Origin: Cycas panzhihuaensis
Taxonomy: Eukaryota; Cycadophyta
Length of the DNA stretch: 64,000 bases
Assembly: GCA_023213395.1 (NCBI GenBank)
Contig: CM041465.1
Span: 226,989,741 to 227,053,740 of the forward strand
Reading direction: 5' to 3'
In this document: positions 15,609 to 27,399 of the stretch, in pieces
Layout of the letters: every line of letters begins with the position of its first letter
Position numbering within the stretch: position 1 is the first letter of the stretch
Translations under genes and position numbers: made by a program
The notes under the pieces: model-generated
Told to the model about the DNA's origin: nothing
The model's database searches: none
The model's input: only the letters and a program-made list of their open reading frames with translations

Positions 15609-18125
15609 TTCCTAGATCTTATCCTCTCTCTCTTTATCTTTTATAAGCATAAAAGGAAACAAGCAAGTAGGGAGCATAGGAAGAGGATGCAAGGACTAAT
15701 GCAAGTCAACCCAATGGTACATGGGAAGGAGGATAGGTTGGGAGTAGAGAGACTCACAACCCTTTGCACTCAAACTCTGGTAAATATCAGAGATTGAGCC
15801 AAGAGAGGGGGGATAAAGATATGACTTCTGGGGATCAACACCCACTTGTGCAAAGCAATTACCCTCCCCCCTATATGATCAAATAACTCAAGCAATGAAC
15901 AATGAAACACAAAACTATCTTTTCTTTTATTCTTCATTCTCTTCTTTTGGGAGTAAAGTGGGAAAGGAATGGGTGAGAGGATAGAAAGAAATGCACCTAG
16001 AAAATAGACGGTCAGTGTAGAGGCTCTTTCACTTTCTTTGTGATTGACACTCATCCATTTAATGCTACTTGTCATGATTGATATTGTAAGAGGAACACTA
16101 GCAGGGTAACCTTACCTTTCCTAGTGTCTAAATGCAAAAAGAACCAAAGGAAGAAAGAAAGAATTGCTTACAATAAAGTTTTAAAATAATGTAATGATAA
16201 CAAGAGAGGTATGTGTACCTTTCGTAAAGACCTTTGGTTGCTCCTAAAAGGGGTAAAACCTGCACAACAAATAGTTTACCCTTTCCCAAGAGGCACTAGA
16301 TATGCATGGGAGCAAACGTATATATATATGCTTATTGAAAGAAAAAAGGAAGAAAAGTGAGTAACCTCATGCAAACATCCTTGAAATAAGCATCATGTAC
16401 AATGTTAGTTTTACTAGTATTCTAGTGATTAAGGGAAAGGGAGGTGAAAGGAAGAGAGAAGGGTAGCTTCAAAATGGATGACCCTCCCAATGGGATGTCT
16501 CCACATACCCAAGCATACAAGCAAGTGGATCAAGATAGAAGCCAAGTTTCTCCAATGGTAAAAGAGCAACAAACTTTGTATACAGAGAAGTTGCAAGAAA
16601 ATGGGAAAGTTGCAAAAGTTAGGATGTATAACTTTTGCAAGATTTATAAAACCTAGATTAAAATAGTGCAAGTATCAAGGAGCTGCTACTAAAAAATAGA
16701 TTTTGTGAAGCTACGAAGGCTGGTTGCAAGCATAGCAAGGTGCTGCTAATGCTGCAACCAACAAGGCTCCCTACCCCAAAGATTTCTGGGTGGACAAGAG
16801 AGGTATTGGGAGAGGAAAAGTAGGGGGTTGCCCTTGAGGAGATGTCAAAAAAGGTACAAAAGCCTTCCTAAAACTCCTTTCTCTCTCTGTTGGACTCTTT
16901 TCTCTCTAGCTCCTTAAGTGGACTCGAAGGAGACCTCAAGGTGCAAGGGAATAAGCCATATAAAGGGAAGGGTTTGCCTTCAAAAATGGATAAATAGGAG
17001 GTAATTTCACACAACAAACTAAAAAGTAAGTAAAAAAAGTCTTATACTTAAGGAAAAGAATAAGGTGTAGGCCTGTAAATACCTAGTAAGGACATATTTG
17101 AGGTAGATCTACTTGGTGTAGTGGTTGGGAGAGAGGTTTCCCTTAGAGAATTGGTGAAGAACCCCTGCAACGACGCAAGGAGAGAGCATGACCTACAAAT
17201 AAAATTGATGCTTGTGCCTTAATGGAGTGCTTATGGAGGACATCTGTCCCAAAGCTCACTGCTTCAAACCTATAACTCAGGGTTCTACCCTGAGGGAGAT
17301 GATGGCAGGAGTGGAGGACATGTACAATAGGTGAGAACCTTCATTTCTAAAATTCTTTCTTAGAGATAAGGAGGAAGAAGAGGAATAATGAGGTAAATTT
17401 TGGGTTTTTAAACCCAACCCTAGCCCAATGGGTGATTAGGGCTCACCCTAGGCAGGAAATAGCCCAATGCCACATGTCAATTTCATATTTAATGTGAAGT
17501 TATCCATGGCCAGACAAAAAAATAAATTTGAACAGTCACACTATGGCAAACTTCATGTTACCACGGAGTTTGCAACGGTACTGCGAAATTTACAGTGGTG
17601 CACTCAAAACTAGGTGAAAACAAAAAAAGGGAGGGCCTAGAAGGCTCCCCAAAAAGGGGGCCCTAGACCCTAAAGGGGTAGACTAATGCATTGTTGAGGT
17701 TCCAAGAGGGTTTCAGGACTTAAAGGGACCATGATGAATAAGAAAAAAGTGGCAACATGGTCTAAAAGAGAGAAAAAGGGTGACAACTAGGTCTAAACAG
17801 GTTGCTAGGGATCACATCATTCCAAAGAGTGATAAAGGATAGGCTACGAGAGCTAAGGGTACTTGGAGACATTGTGGAAACATGGCAGATGGTCGTAAGA
17901 TGTGATGGGATGCTTGTCCCAAGTCGTCATAGGTTGGAATATTTTATGCAAACATGAATATGCAGGCAACCCAAGTGCAATGATCATGCAATCAGTCAAT
18001 TAACATCTAATGTACATCTATCAATAATCTAATAGCACCCTAAATCCAATGAAAGTGAGGATAGATACATACCTATGCTTACCTGAGGTGAGTCATCCAT
18101 GTCCATTCCTAATAGTTGAGAAACA
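14925..18125 (-). repeat. element B 3' LTR (left)
   Basis: Matches 40635-43816 over the full 3.2 kb, for example GATTGAGATGGGATACACCC at about 15199 and 40909. TG...CA termini are intact. It contains a (TC)17 tract at about 15571-15604 that the other LTR lacks. Small frames within it, such as 70 codons at 16444-16656, occur in both LTR copies but show no protein domain. Confidence 0.92.
15571..15604. repeat. (TC)17 microsatellite inside the left B LTR
   Basis: A pure TC run of about 34 bases. The same place in the right LTR (about 41280) has only a short TTTCTCTC remnant, so the run expanded after B inserted, or contracted in the other copy. Confidence 0.85.
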
Positions 18126-18560
18126 TGGCTCCCTTGGAAGTAGAGCCTCGCTACTCAAAAGCGTGATGCAATGGCAAATGTTGTCAACACAAAAGTTAGT
18201 ACCATGCATTAAAGTGTAGTGGTATCATTATCCAAGGGTATGGTGAGTGTCATGGCAAAACACGTAGATAAGAAGAAGCGAGGGACGGCATAGGGGCTGC
18301 CTATGTGCCACCCTAGAATCTGATGAAGAGAAGAGAGTGGATGAGGGGGATGCCCCCATCGCACCTATACGAGGTAAAAGATGCTAATAGTCATGAGTAG
18401 GATCAACCAAATAATATAAATGAGAGGTATATACATATGGAGATCAGAATACAGGGGCTTCATACCATGGGTGGTATAAAGGACAAGGTGAAGAAACAAA
18501 CCCGGTTGTCACCATTATTTAACCTCATCAGTGGCTAGCTTTTGGAGGTACGAATGGATC
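18126..18560 (-). other. element B 3' internal leader to LTR, weak polypurine tract
   Basis: On minus the bases next to the LTR read CCAAGGGAGCCA followed by TGTTTC, a degenerate polypurine tract. The segment to 18500 is homologous to C at 23826-24130 but CpG-depleted: shared words include AGAGCCTCGC, GATGCAATGGC and CAACACAA. No protein was recognised. Confidence 0.6.
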
Positions 18561-19050
18561 ACATAATAAAGGATGTGATGATCCTGAAACTAGGGTGATT
18601 AGGTAACCTAATAGGTTCCTTAGGGAAGATCATTGAGAAGAGGGAGACAACGCTAGAGGATGCAATGAATGAGACTGTCTGCCTTAGCATTTAGGTAGGA
18701 GTGTCATAGCGGTCAAAGTGAAGGCTACTAGATGTCTACAGAGGAGAAGCTAGATAGGAGTGTCATAGCAGTCAAAGTGAAGGCTCTCAAACTTGGGCAG
18801 TGTACCTAGTAAACTTGGGTAAGCTATGACATGATGATCTGAGAGTCACAAAGAAGGACAATGGGACCATGGTGGAAATAGAGTGAATTTATAAGGACCT
18901 CAATAATAGTTGTATATTCAGCTTCGTTATTTGTGGCTTTAGGGAGGAAGACTCCAGAATGTATCTAGTCATATTAGAAGTGGTCACAGAGGATCCACAC
19001 AGTAGTGGAAGGCCCTAGATTACCATGACTCCCTTCATTGATGAAGATAA
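18560..19050 (-). pseudogene. element B second RNase H (aRNH-type) remnant
   Basis: This segment aligns base for base with the better-kept RNase H of element C (24170-24600). For example, GACTGTCTGCCTTAGCATT corresponds to CTATCTGCCTCGGCATT, and GTATATTCAGCTTCGTTATT to GTACGCGGCTTCAGTGTT. The reading frame is destroyed by stops and by a 59-bp tandem duplication (copies starting at 18696 and 18755) that is absent from C. In Tat elements this extra RNase H, separate from the RT-linked one, lies downstream of integrase. It is thought to assist removal of RNA from the RNA-DNA hybrid during reverse transcription. Confidence 0.65.
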
Positions 19051-20200
19051 GCAATGCCATGGCAAAGAAATGAGGATCTCCATCAAACGATGGAATGAAT
19101 AATGACGGCAGGGTTGATAAGTAGAGAAAACAGAGAAGAGGTAGTGATAGGAATACAAATAACTCAGAAGGCTATGAATATGGGTCATGAAGGATAGGAG
19201 AGTCTTGAAAAGAGCGTACCTAAGGACAAGGAAACTGACTTGACAAAGAGGTGGGGAGGCGACAATGAAAAGGCCCCCTTTAGGGCACTAAAGATTGCTA
19301 AAAGGGCCAAGATGAGGCCTAGAAAAGGGCTGGCACTTCCTTTGGGAGCCCCAAAGGCTTAAACATACAACAAGAATGAACCTAGAATGGAAAAACAAGT
19401 CAAAGGAATATAAACATGGGTATGTTTTAGAGTGGTGTGAAAAATGAGATAGAAGGGATCTATGGGAGACTGAAGGGGTTATCATAAATACACTAAAAAG
19501 ATAAAAAAGAAGGTCATAAAGGCAAAACAAGGGACAAGCCCTGAAGACAAAGATGATGAAGCCAGGAAAATAGTCTCGAGGGCTATCATGGTGACAGAAA
19601 AGGAGGAAGTACCCCTCCAAGCCCCGCGTATATAAAGGAAAGAGGGTGAAAACGAGATTTATTTTCATGGGCTCACGATCGATCTAGAGCCCTTCCTTCT
19701 ATACAGTGGAGCCCTGCCAGACTTTAGGAGCACATAGTAGGAGATCTGACCATTGAATCAAGGTAAGGAGGTAGCTAACATGATCAAGACGATGATATAG
19801 CAATGGTGAGGTCAGATCCAGTGAGTGGATCGTCCCTTACCCTCTTCATTTTATCGTTTATATTTAGTAGCTTTTTGAGGTTTTTAGAGCTTAGTTTAGG
19901 CCCTTTAAGGGTAACCCTCTAGAGCCCAAATGAGGCCTAAAGAGAGGGAGGACCAGGGTATTAGGTAGCCCTCGTCCCATTAGGCCAGGCCTTAGCCCAC
20001 CTAGATAAACTTTTGGGGTTTTTTGGGTGTCCCTTTCCCCCTTTTAGGGGGGGTAATAGTGGCCTAGCAGAAAAGATCACGGTGCCACAGATTTTGCAGC
20101 GGGGCTACCAAGGGACACTAAAATCTCAGTGGGGCCCATGTCAAACTCTATAGTAAAACTGTGAGAACATCGAAGTGGTTATGTTAAGTTTTATAGAGAT
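19051..20200. other. element B spacer between second RNase H and antisense frame
   Basis: GC-moderate sequence without a recognised protein. A 126-codon minus frame (19668-19288) is hydrophobic and rich in Phe, Leu, Ser and His, but resembles nothing I know. I take it as chance. The plus strand carries a TATA-like box at 19629, described separately. Poly-G and poly-C runs occur at 20010-20060. Confidence 0.45.
19629..19638 (+). promoter_or_regulatory. candidate TATA box for the antisense frame of element B
   Basis: TATATAAAGG on the plus strand is a close match to the plant core-promoter consensus TATAWAWA, in a GC-richer setting (GCCCCGCG just upstream). It lies about 700 bp upstream of the plus-strand plant-mobile-domain-like frame and points the same way. 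Transcription from here is an inference. A chance match in plant DNA is quite possible. Confidence 0.3.
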
Positions 20201-20230
20201 GATATTGTAGAGGATCAAAGGGGTATTAAA

Positions 20231-21297
20231 ATGCTACAGGCTCTTGAAGGTCATCAGGATGCCCTAGTACACATCAGATCAATGCCTCCTAGTGGATATA
20301 GTCTCCCACTAGGATTAATGATGACACATCTTCCATCTCCTCTAGGTAGGAGATGTCATTATCACACTGGGAGACATCAGGAGGATTTTGGGGGTGCCAG
20401 CAGGAGGAGTGCCAGTATCATTGGGCACCTTGCCCAGCACAGATGCCACACACATGGAGGCAGTAATATACTTCACAACATAGGGCAGGTGGGACTGACA
20501 GGGGATGTTAGTTCAGGCTATGGTGATGTCACAGATTCCTCAGGTCAGGGAGCTTATCACATTAGACATTTTGTTCCGGATCCCCTGGAAATAGAACTAC
20601 AAGGATATCCCTAGTGGGTGGATAGCCATAATTAGGAGATGCGAGGTTGGGGAGAGGTTGGACTGGGCCACCTTGATACTGACAAACATAGTGGCATAGT
20701 TGGATGCTATTTGAGTGGCAGGGAGAGGTGGATTCTTATATTACACCATACTAGAGTGCTAGTTCTTTGATCATTTTAGAGCAGTCATACCATTAGGGGG
20801 ACCACACCCTATCTCGACATGAGCATCCATGGTACACAGGTGGAAAACTTGGTTCAGGGGAACTAAGGATTAGGTATAGGTCAGAAGGTTCATGGAGGTG
20901 ACATCAGTAGACCTACTCACCTTGGAAGACTATATAGTAGACCCATATAGAGGGGTTAGGAGAGTGATGACGCAATGGGAGAGCTAGGAGATGACCCCAA
21001 CAAGGGTGGAGGCGATGATAAAGGTGATGGGCCTAGCCCATTAGGCATTGTAAGAGAGAGATAAGTTCTTCAAGAGTTGTAGGAGGAGAGGTAGGTCTAT
21101 CAGGAGCTGTGGGGGAGGAGATAGGCTACCATGTACACCAACAGGTAGGGTGAGAGCAATAGGTAGGGCTCCTACGGTAGTGGTAGCCATGGTAGCAACA
21201 CAGAGGTGGTGATAGCTGTGGTAAATAGAGAAGAGGAGGTAGGAGATGGCTCAACAAGCCAAGAGGTAGGAGAGGTGGTGCTAGAGGTAGAGGAGGT
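20231..21297 (+). pseudogene. antisense plant-mobile-domain-like frame in element B, N-terminal part
   Basis: Reading plus from 20349 in one frame gives GDVIITLGDIRRILGVPAGG, which closely resembles the signature of the plant mobile domain (EMTVTLEDVAxLLGLPVxG). Further on the same frame gives EVGERLDWATLILTNI, FLYYTILEC and FFDHFRAVIPLG, the expected next blocks of that domain. Stops interrupt it, several at positions explained by C-to-T change of CAG or CGA. The frame is opposite to gag-pol and lies between integrase and the second RNase H, as in Grande/Retand-type Tat elements that carry an antisense gene. PMD proteins exist as host silencing factors and inside transposons. Role here is unknown. 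It is broken at 21297 by element C. Confidence 0.55.
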
Positions 21298-23825
21298 TGG
21301 ACGCTCACACGGATAACCGCCGAGATAGGCGGGAGAGATGGTGACGAAACCAGAGGAAGTGGAACCTACAAGGCAAGCAACTACCGCAGAGGCGCCTGGT
21401 CCGGAGCGAGTTCGGATCCGCAATGGAGTATGGCTACTCTCGGGTGACCCTTCACCACCTTGAGCGAAGGGCGAAGATACGTGGGACGAACCCGGGTTGA
21501 CACTGAATAGGCCCCTCCACCCTTGGGTGGCCGAAGGAGAGAGAAAGAACCTAACAAGGATAGGCCAAGAACAATCCTATGCAAACTAACCGGTATACGA
21601 GCGATGGAAGCAAGAGGCCATGGCTAAGGAAGAGGGAGGAAGGGTAAGGGAGAAGAAGACTCCTACAACCTTTCCTACGAATAACAAAAGTACATGCAAC
21701 AAGGCAAACAAATTGCAAACCAATACAAAAAGGCAATTTTCCTTTTAATCTTCGATGTTCTAATTACTAGGAAAGGAATAAAAGGTAAAAAAGCAAGGGG
21801 TGCGAAGGGGGACAAAGCGTGCACCTGGGCCGAAGGCGTGAGAGATGACGAGGCCTTCACGAGGAGCACCCAACCACTCCAGCTGGCATCTGGGATGTGA
21901 AACGTGGCGGCAAGCGAAGGGGCTTCCTTACCTTCCCGTGAAAAATAAATGCGATATCAAGGAAGGAAAGAACCGCTAACTAGCAAATGAGATAGCATAA
22001 AATATGACACATGCGAGGGACGCTTCTGGGTGGAAGGGGCAACGGCAACGCTCTCCGCGCGTCCGAGTACACTGTAGCAACAACGGTCTCCCTCCGCCGA
22101 GGGAGACACCTATATGCAACACAAAGATCTAGCAATATATGTCTAACAACATAAACGAGAGTCTAAATGTACATGCATCAATGTTAGTCCAATAAGGAAA
22201 ATACCAAAGAAGAACGATCCAAATGAAAGGAAACAACAAGGTAAGCCTCGAGTGGCCTCACCGCCTAAATGGTGCCCAAACCTCTCCCCAAGAGCCACGG
22301 GCAAGCGAGGAGAAAGTCAAGACTCAAGGCCGAAAACTACCGCAAGAAGGGGCAAGAAAGACCCAAAGACACCCACTGGGAACCGGATGCTACGGAGCAA
22401 ACCGTAACCGGGAGCAAAGGCAAAGCCACGAATGGTAGTTGAGAACTACGAATGATTCCCAAACCTGAGCAAGGGTCCCAAATCACCGCAACTCGTGGTC
22501 AGTGGTTTGGGCAAATACCTGAGTCTCTAAACCCTTGTTTAGATGGCCAAGAGCAACATGAGGCGAGAGGAAGCTTTGGAGGGCTCGAGCCACTTCGAGG
22601 CGTGGAAGGTGGTACTAATCCACCCAGCTCCTCTCCCAAAGCCTATGCAACCCCTCACGCCCGCTTTGGACAAAGAACGCAGTGCAAGAGGCAAGAGAAA
22701 GTGGAACAATGGTCCTCACAAAGGAAAGAGGATCAAACTTCAAGCAACAAACATGAACAAATGAGCGAGCAAGAATATTGCAAAGAACTTAACAAAAGTA
22801 AAGAGTACACAGGAGGAAGAGGCAAGGGGCTTGCCTCACCAAAGGACAATGAAGGAGGGCCGGAAAAAGCAGATCCGGATCTGGAGCAGCGGGTTTGAGG
22901 CCCCTGCTACGAGTATGATGGAGAACACACTGCAAACGTGGGGCTCATGGATCGCTGGATAGAGACCGGCTAGAAACCGCTTCAAAGGAGCCCTCTCCAA
23001 GGCGCTGAGGGGTTGAGAGAATGTTTCAACCGAGCCAAGGAGAGTCACCGTATGAAGAGTGCAGTCCCACAAAGGCAAAAGAAAGCAGAAAGCAGAAAGC
23101 AAGAGAGAGTTTTCTTGAGAGTAACTTCCAAAAGTGAGTAAAAGATCCAAAAAGTCCCAAAAGATGCTTAAGTACTAAAGCAAAACCCTAAAGTACGCCG
23201 AATAGGGTACTACCGAAGGGAAAAAAGGCGAACCACGTGGCGCTTTCGCAATAAATGCGAAATTGCCACGGCGGATTTTAAAACAACAGAGACAGTCGTC
23301 TGCGGAAATTTTAGCGATCATGAATATTCCAAATGCAGAAAATTCCAATGATCAAGATCACGGTGGTACCGCTGAAGATTACGGCAGATGCACCAGAGAC
23401 AAATGGGGCCCGCCAACCGTCCAGCCGGGGCAAGCAAAGTAAAAGGCTAAAGGACAACTAAAACACCCACCGGAGCAAACAAGCCAAGAAACGCCCACGG
23501 AGCGTAAATAGGCCCCCAAATGAGGTGGCAAGCTAACCAAGCGACGATGAGACATCACACGGTGGAGGTGGCGCAAACCCGTGGATCCGGAGAGAGGAGG
23601 GCGGATGCGAAGTAATATGGTCACCAAGGTGCCACACTCGCTAAGAGTGTGCCCCGCTATAGTCGTCATAGGCTAAACATAGGTGTGGACGACGACCGTG
23701 CCGCCCACAAAGTCATACGCATGCAAATATGTAAGCAAACAATCGACATAAAAGTGATGATAATGCTAGAGACATACCGCACTTACCGAGTCGGTGATTC
23801 CGTATCCATTCCTAAGCCGGAAACA
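21298..23825 (-). repeat. element C 3' LTR (left)
   Basis: Full-length match to 29580-32111 and to 61357-63885. Over two stretches of about 180-200 bp compared by eye with the right LTR there are no clear substitutions, only short indels. TG...CA ends are intact. Numerous short frames inside are not conserved between the three copies because of these indels. Confidence 0.95.
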
Positions 23826-24169
23826 CCGCCTCGCGCAGAGCCTCGCCGCGGAAGCTCGATGCGATGGCGACGCCGCAACACAACCGCCGAGTACATGTGT
23901 ATATAGATATATCAATCAAGATCAGATCAGTAGGCAAGGGCGCTGGCGAGTGTCGTGGCGGAACGCGTGGATACGAAAGCGGTGGAGACAACATAGGGCC
24001 GCCATGAGCCACCGGAAACCGACCGGGAGAAAGAGACAGCGAGGGGCCGCCCCACCACAATGAATGCAAAGGAGCATGCAGGACCACATGGGGAACAAAT
24101 GGTGGGTACCATAGTTTTACCTCGTTAGCAACCCGATTTCGGAGGTGCGAGCAAATCATGCGGAGGCGA
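23826..24169 (-). other. element C 3' internal non-coding, weak polypurine tract
   Basis: The minus sequence immediately before the 3' LTR reads GCGCGAGGCGG then TGTTTCC. This is purine-biased but not a strong polypurine tract. The region is shared with B (18126-18540) and with the start of the D interior (63886-64000). No protein is visible here. Confidence 0.6.
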
Positions 24170-24630
24170 CTAACTACTGAGGCTTGGGCGACGGAAGGCC
24201 AAGCAAGACTCGGGGACGGTCGGCCGAGGCGGGCAAGGCTCAAGGATGAGGCGAACAAGGCTATCTGCCTCGGCATTGAGAGCCCGAGGGATATCTTGGA
24301 TATCAACAAGAGAAACGGGCCAGAGGGATCCGCGGCGAGCAAGAGTCCTCAAGCGAGGGCATCGCACTTGAGACCCTGGGTGAGATGAGACCCCACAACT
24401 TGAGAGTCGCAGAGCAAAACAATGGGTCCTCGATGGAAGCGAAGGGCGTCGGTAGGGGCGTCGCTGGCGGCTGTGTACGCGGCTTCAGTGTTGGTAGCCT
24501 CCGGGAGGAAGATCCCAGAGCGGAGGAGATCATAACCAGAAGGGCTGCGGAGAATCCACGCAGCGGCTGAAGGTCCAGGGTTACCGCGCTCCGCTGCTGG
24601 TAAAGATGTAGACAGACATAGGTGACACAA
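24170..24630 (-). pseudogene. element C second RNase H (RVT_3/aRNH type)
   Basis: A minus frame of 93 codons (24630-24349) contains LPEATNTEAAYTAASDA and VLLCDSQVVGSHLTQG. A second frame (24367-24170) continues with VDIQDIPRALNAEADSL. Together these are the ordered motifs of the RNase H fold found in Ty3/gypsy and plant RVT_3 proteins: TNxEAEY with the catalytic Glu, CDSQxVV with the catalytic Asp, and the IPRxxNxxAD tail with the last catalytic Asp. The frame change between them is one of the small indels typical of this element. It lies away from RT, next to the 3' LTR, as the extra RNase H of Tat elements does. Activity depends on whether the frameshift is real. Confidence 0.8.
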
Positions 24631-25309
24631 AATCCAAGCAGATGATCAACGATTAAGGCAACACTTAGAAAACAGACAACAGGTGGCCGTCAAGGGTAGG
24701 AGGACCTAGCAATGAGGTAACCCAGGGGCGGGGCCACAGCAGATGAACATGGATGGATAGTTTGGCAGAGGAAAGCACGGGCTTCCAGGGGGTCATATAT
24801 AGGACCATATGATTGCACCCCCCCCTGCAAGGACACCGGCTTCCCAGGATGTATGATAACATGATTTTGATATGTATATATGCATGGGGTGAGTGTTATG
24901 TTGTGTAGTAGGTGATTCGTGTTATGAACAATTTTATTGTATGATGCACACGTTTCCTTCCATGTATAACCACACACCTAACAGGGGCACACACACACGC
25001 CGTGAGCGGGACGACATGGAGGTGTGAGGTTAGGAAGCAGGGCGACATACATGTCTGCAGGAGAGCATAACGGGATATGCGAAGGAAACGCCAGACAGGA
25101 AAGAGGGGCAACAATGCCCCCAAGCGTCCTCCCGGTTGGGAGATGCCCAAGCGAGAGGACCAAGGTTCCCGAGAGGATACGGAACGCGGGTTCATGCGGA
25201 ACCACAGAGAAAGCGGGTCCATCTTAAATAGCCATTCTACACGCTGGGAAGAATGGGGACAACCTAAGATGGTAGTTTAGGCTCGTTCGGAGGCATGCGA
25301 GGGATCAAG
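24631..25309. other. element C spacer with deletion junction
   Basis: From about 24690 this aligns with B from about 32885, for example CATATGATTGCACCC with CACATGATTGTACTCC, followed by CCCTGCAAGG in both. The left side aligns with B near 19050. The roughly 3 kb between them in B, which holds the antisense frame, is absent here. The minus frame of 108 codons (25222-24896) has no domain I recognise. Confidence 0.6.
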
Positions 25310-25570
25310 GGTCAAGCGTAAAACTTCTTAAGGAACATCCCATTAACGGCTTTCTCAAATTCGAGCCCCTCCGGTGGCTATCCTATAGGCACCATTATCG
25401 AGAGATCGATAATGACAAAGGACCGACCCACCGGGTTGGAATTTGGTCAAACGGCCATGGAGATATTCGAGTCGGTCGAAGCTTTTCTACCTCCATCTTG
25501 ACGGTGGCGTAAAGCTTCGGTGAAGGACGCCGCTTACGGCGCCATAGTGGCGGGAAGGGTGGTGAGGTTA
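25310..25570 (-). pseudogene. element C fused stub: RT N-terminus joined to integrase C-terminus
   Basis: On minus, about 25530-25477 reads KLYATVKMEVEKL, equal to the segment just before the RT fingers in B (ATINMEVEKLL at about 36280-36245). After about 25474 the sequence matches the integrase C-terminal end of B (33881-33730), including LEFEKAVNGMFLKKFYA in one of the frames. The whole catalytic RT, RNase H and integrase core is missing, about 2.37 kb relative to B. This is direct evidence that C is a deletion derivative. Confidence 0.75.
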
Positions 25571-26260
25571 TGAGTGACAATGAGGAGTCGATTCCTTCAT
25601 GTCGAGATAACCCCACGCCAAATGTCTCGAAATTCACGGAACATAAGGGAATATTCCCTAATCTCGTCAGAGAGCATTCCGCCTCAACCCTAATGACCTT
25701 GCCGGGCCAAGACTACGCCTTGAATTCCCCATGCACATGGCATTGCCCTCTTCAAAGTGAAGAGGGCAAGATCAACAGGAGGAGGAGGAATAGGAGAGGA
25801 TCGGACGGCGAGCGGATCCGATCGCAAGGATCTTCCGGTGACCGAGCCGGTGGTGACCAGAAGGCAGATTAGGTGCAAGGCCCGCCAGGTGCTCCAAATA
25901 GGGGCTTCATCATCCTCGAAATAGTCTACCCATGGATGACCCTATTTCGAGTAGAAGAAGCGCTAGAAGGAAAGGAGCAACGGACCAGGTGATCATCGGA
26001 TCGCTCAACTCTTTCATGGAAATCCGAAGGAAAACCAGAAAGAGGCTCCTCGAGAGGAGCGAAAGGCAATTCCTCAAAACCATCACCTGCGGAGGGTAAT
26101 GAAAAAGAAGAACTGACGGCAAGTGTCAAGACGAGCGATGGTGTGTGACACGCCACGGGGCTAGTCTCACCAACGAGAGGTTCCAAACGAGGGTCTAGAG
26201 CGAGCAGTACGCCTATCGCCGAAGGAAAGAAATGGGTGGAGATAACCTCGCTCCAAGCGA
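25571..26260 (-). pseudogene. element C protease-RT linker
   Basis: This corresponds to B 36300-37020. It is a low-complexity, Ser/Pro-rich polyprotein linker broken into several frames, for example 86 codons ending at 25926. Shared words with B include TCATGTCGAGATAACCCC versus TCATGTCAGTGTAATCCC. No catalytic motif is expected or seen. Confidence 0.5.
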
Positions 26261-26325
26261 TTCATCATCACGAACGGGCAAGGTACCCATAACTTCCGAC
26301 GCCAATAGGGGCAAAACGTGCGAGA

Positions 26326-26900
26326 CTAGGAAGGGAAGATGTGGGATCTTCTTCTGACGGATTGGGTATACCAATTGAACAAGCCGAGGCGTGAGTGGGT
26401 GAACCTTGGTTTGCCGAATCGCATAACGAGTTTGTTTGGCAAAGGACGCTCACGGGAACCACTCTCATTCGGTCTGGCCATGGACGAATTTAAGCCGCCC
26501 CAAAGGGTCGAACACACGGCTCCCATTTGGTCGAGCCATGGGCGACCTGGAAGGAGGTTGTAATCCACGCCAACGCCGAGGACTACAACATCTAAGAAGG
26601 ATTTTGCCCCAAGGGTGAGCGGATCGCGATGCATCCGAGAGGGGTCTTCGCCACCGTCATACCTTGGCATCGCCAGGAACGTTCCATATGAGATACCAAG
26701 CTCTTGCATAACACGCAAGGGCATGGCATCGATGTAAGAGCCGCTGTCGGCAACAGCCTTCTGAGGGTACAATCAGCGACGATCGTGATGGTGAATGGGA
26801 AGTTCCACCGACGCTCCTGCTCACCGTGGGAGGAAGATCCTTAGGATCAAGGAAATAGTGGGTCCGCCACCTGGGCGACGCCCAAAGCGTGGGATGTGCA
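26326..26900 (-). pseudogene. element C retropepsin-like protease
   Basis: A minus frame (26772-26326, 148 codons) carries the active site as AVADSGSYIDAMPL, then VMQELGI, RYDGGEDPSRMHRDPLTLG and DYNLLPGRPWLDQMGAV. These are the active-site loop, the inner beta strands and the C-terminal LGRPW signature of plant Ty3/gypsy proteases. The D-S-G-S active site is of the normal D[ST]GS type, unlike D-N-G-S in B and D-N-S-S in A. Upstream minus frames (27202-26657) hold the Gag-protease junction with indels. This is the best-kept protease in the window. Confidence 0.8.
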
Positions 26901-27399
26901 CATCTCCCGATCCTAAAGCTTCCAAGAGGAGGGCCTGCTGGGACAACTCCTCGAACGTCCATCAAGGACATTCCCCGCAATGACCGTATGGAGCTCGCCC
27001 ACGACGGAGAAGGGTTTACCCTTCCTGGTTGGGTAAGTGCCCTTCGAAAGTCGTGAACGACCCGCGCATGTGAATAGCCTTGGGGAAAGAGGGATTTCGA
27101 GGAAGGGTCTCCTAAGGATCGGAAGGAACGGAAGAACGGCAGCCTCCGCCGCTTCCTTAGCAGCTTGAGATCGCGTAAGGGCGAAAGCCTGAGTTGCTTC
27201 AAGCAATCGAATCACCTTCTTCCCCTATTCCGGTCGTGAAGGCGACGAGTACTGGCCAGGAGAACAAGAAGAGGAAGAAGAGTTCGCGCCCTTCCCTTTG
27301 TCGCGGAAGGGCTGGGATCGTGTGATCTTCCTGCCACGGTTGTTCTTGGTTTGGGGTTGCGATCACGCCCCCATGCTAGGAACGGATCCTTGTGAACCA

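Noticed and set aside
16429-16671. Overlapping 80- and 70-codon frames on both strands, also present at 42099-42341
   Set aside because: Their recurrence comes from the LTR duplication of element B. No protein motif is seen, and stops differ between copies.
19288-19668. 126-codon minus frame with hydrophobic segments, possible membrane or envelope-like protein
   Set aside because: No conserved cysteines, signal peptide pattern or homologous frame in C. Composition is explained by the pyrimidine-rich minus strand of B.
20231-20614. 127-codon plus frame starting with Met as the true antisense gene
   Set aside because: The plant-mobile-domain motif lies in a different plus frame (through 20349). 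This frame gives a His/Gly/Ser-rich product without domain, so it is the shadow of the broken frame.
23812-24342. 176-codon minus frame in element C as a separate gene
   Set aside because: It overlaps the LTR edge and the RNase H relic in another frame. Composition is Ser/Pro/Leu from GC-rich antisense, without motifs.
24984-25000. Short CA run as a microsatellite
   Set aside because: Only about seven repeats, and imperfect. Not worth a feature.
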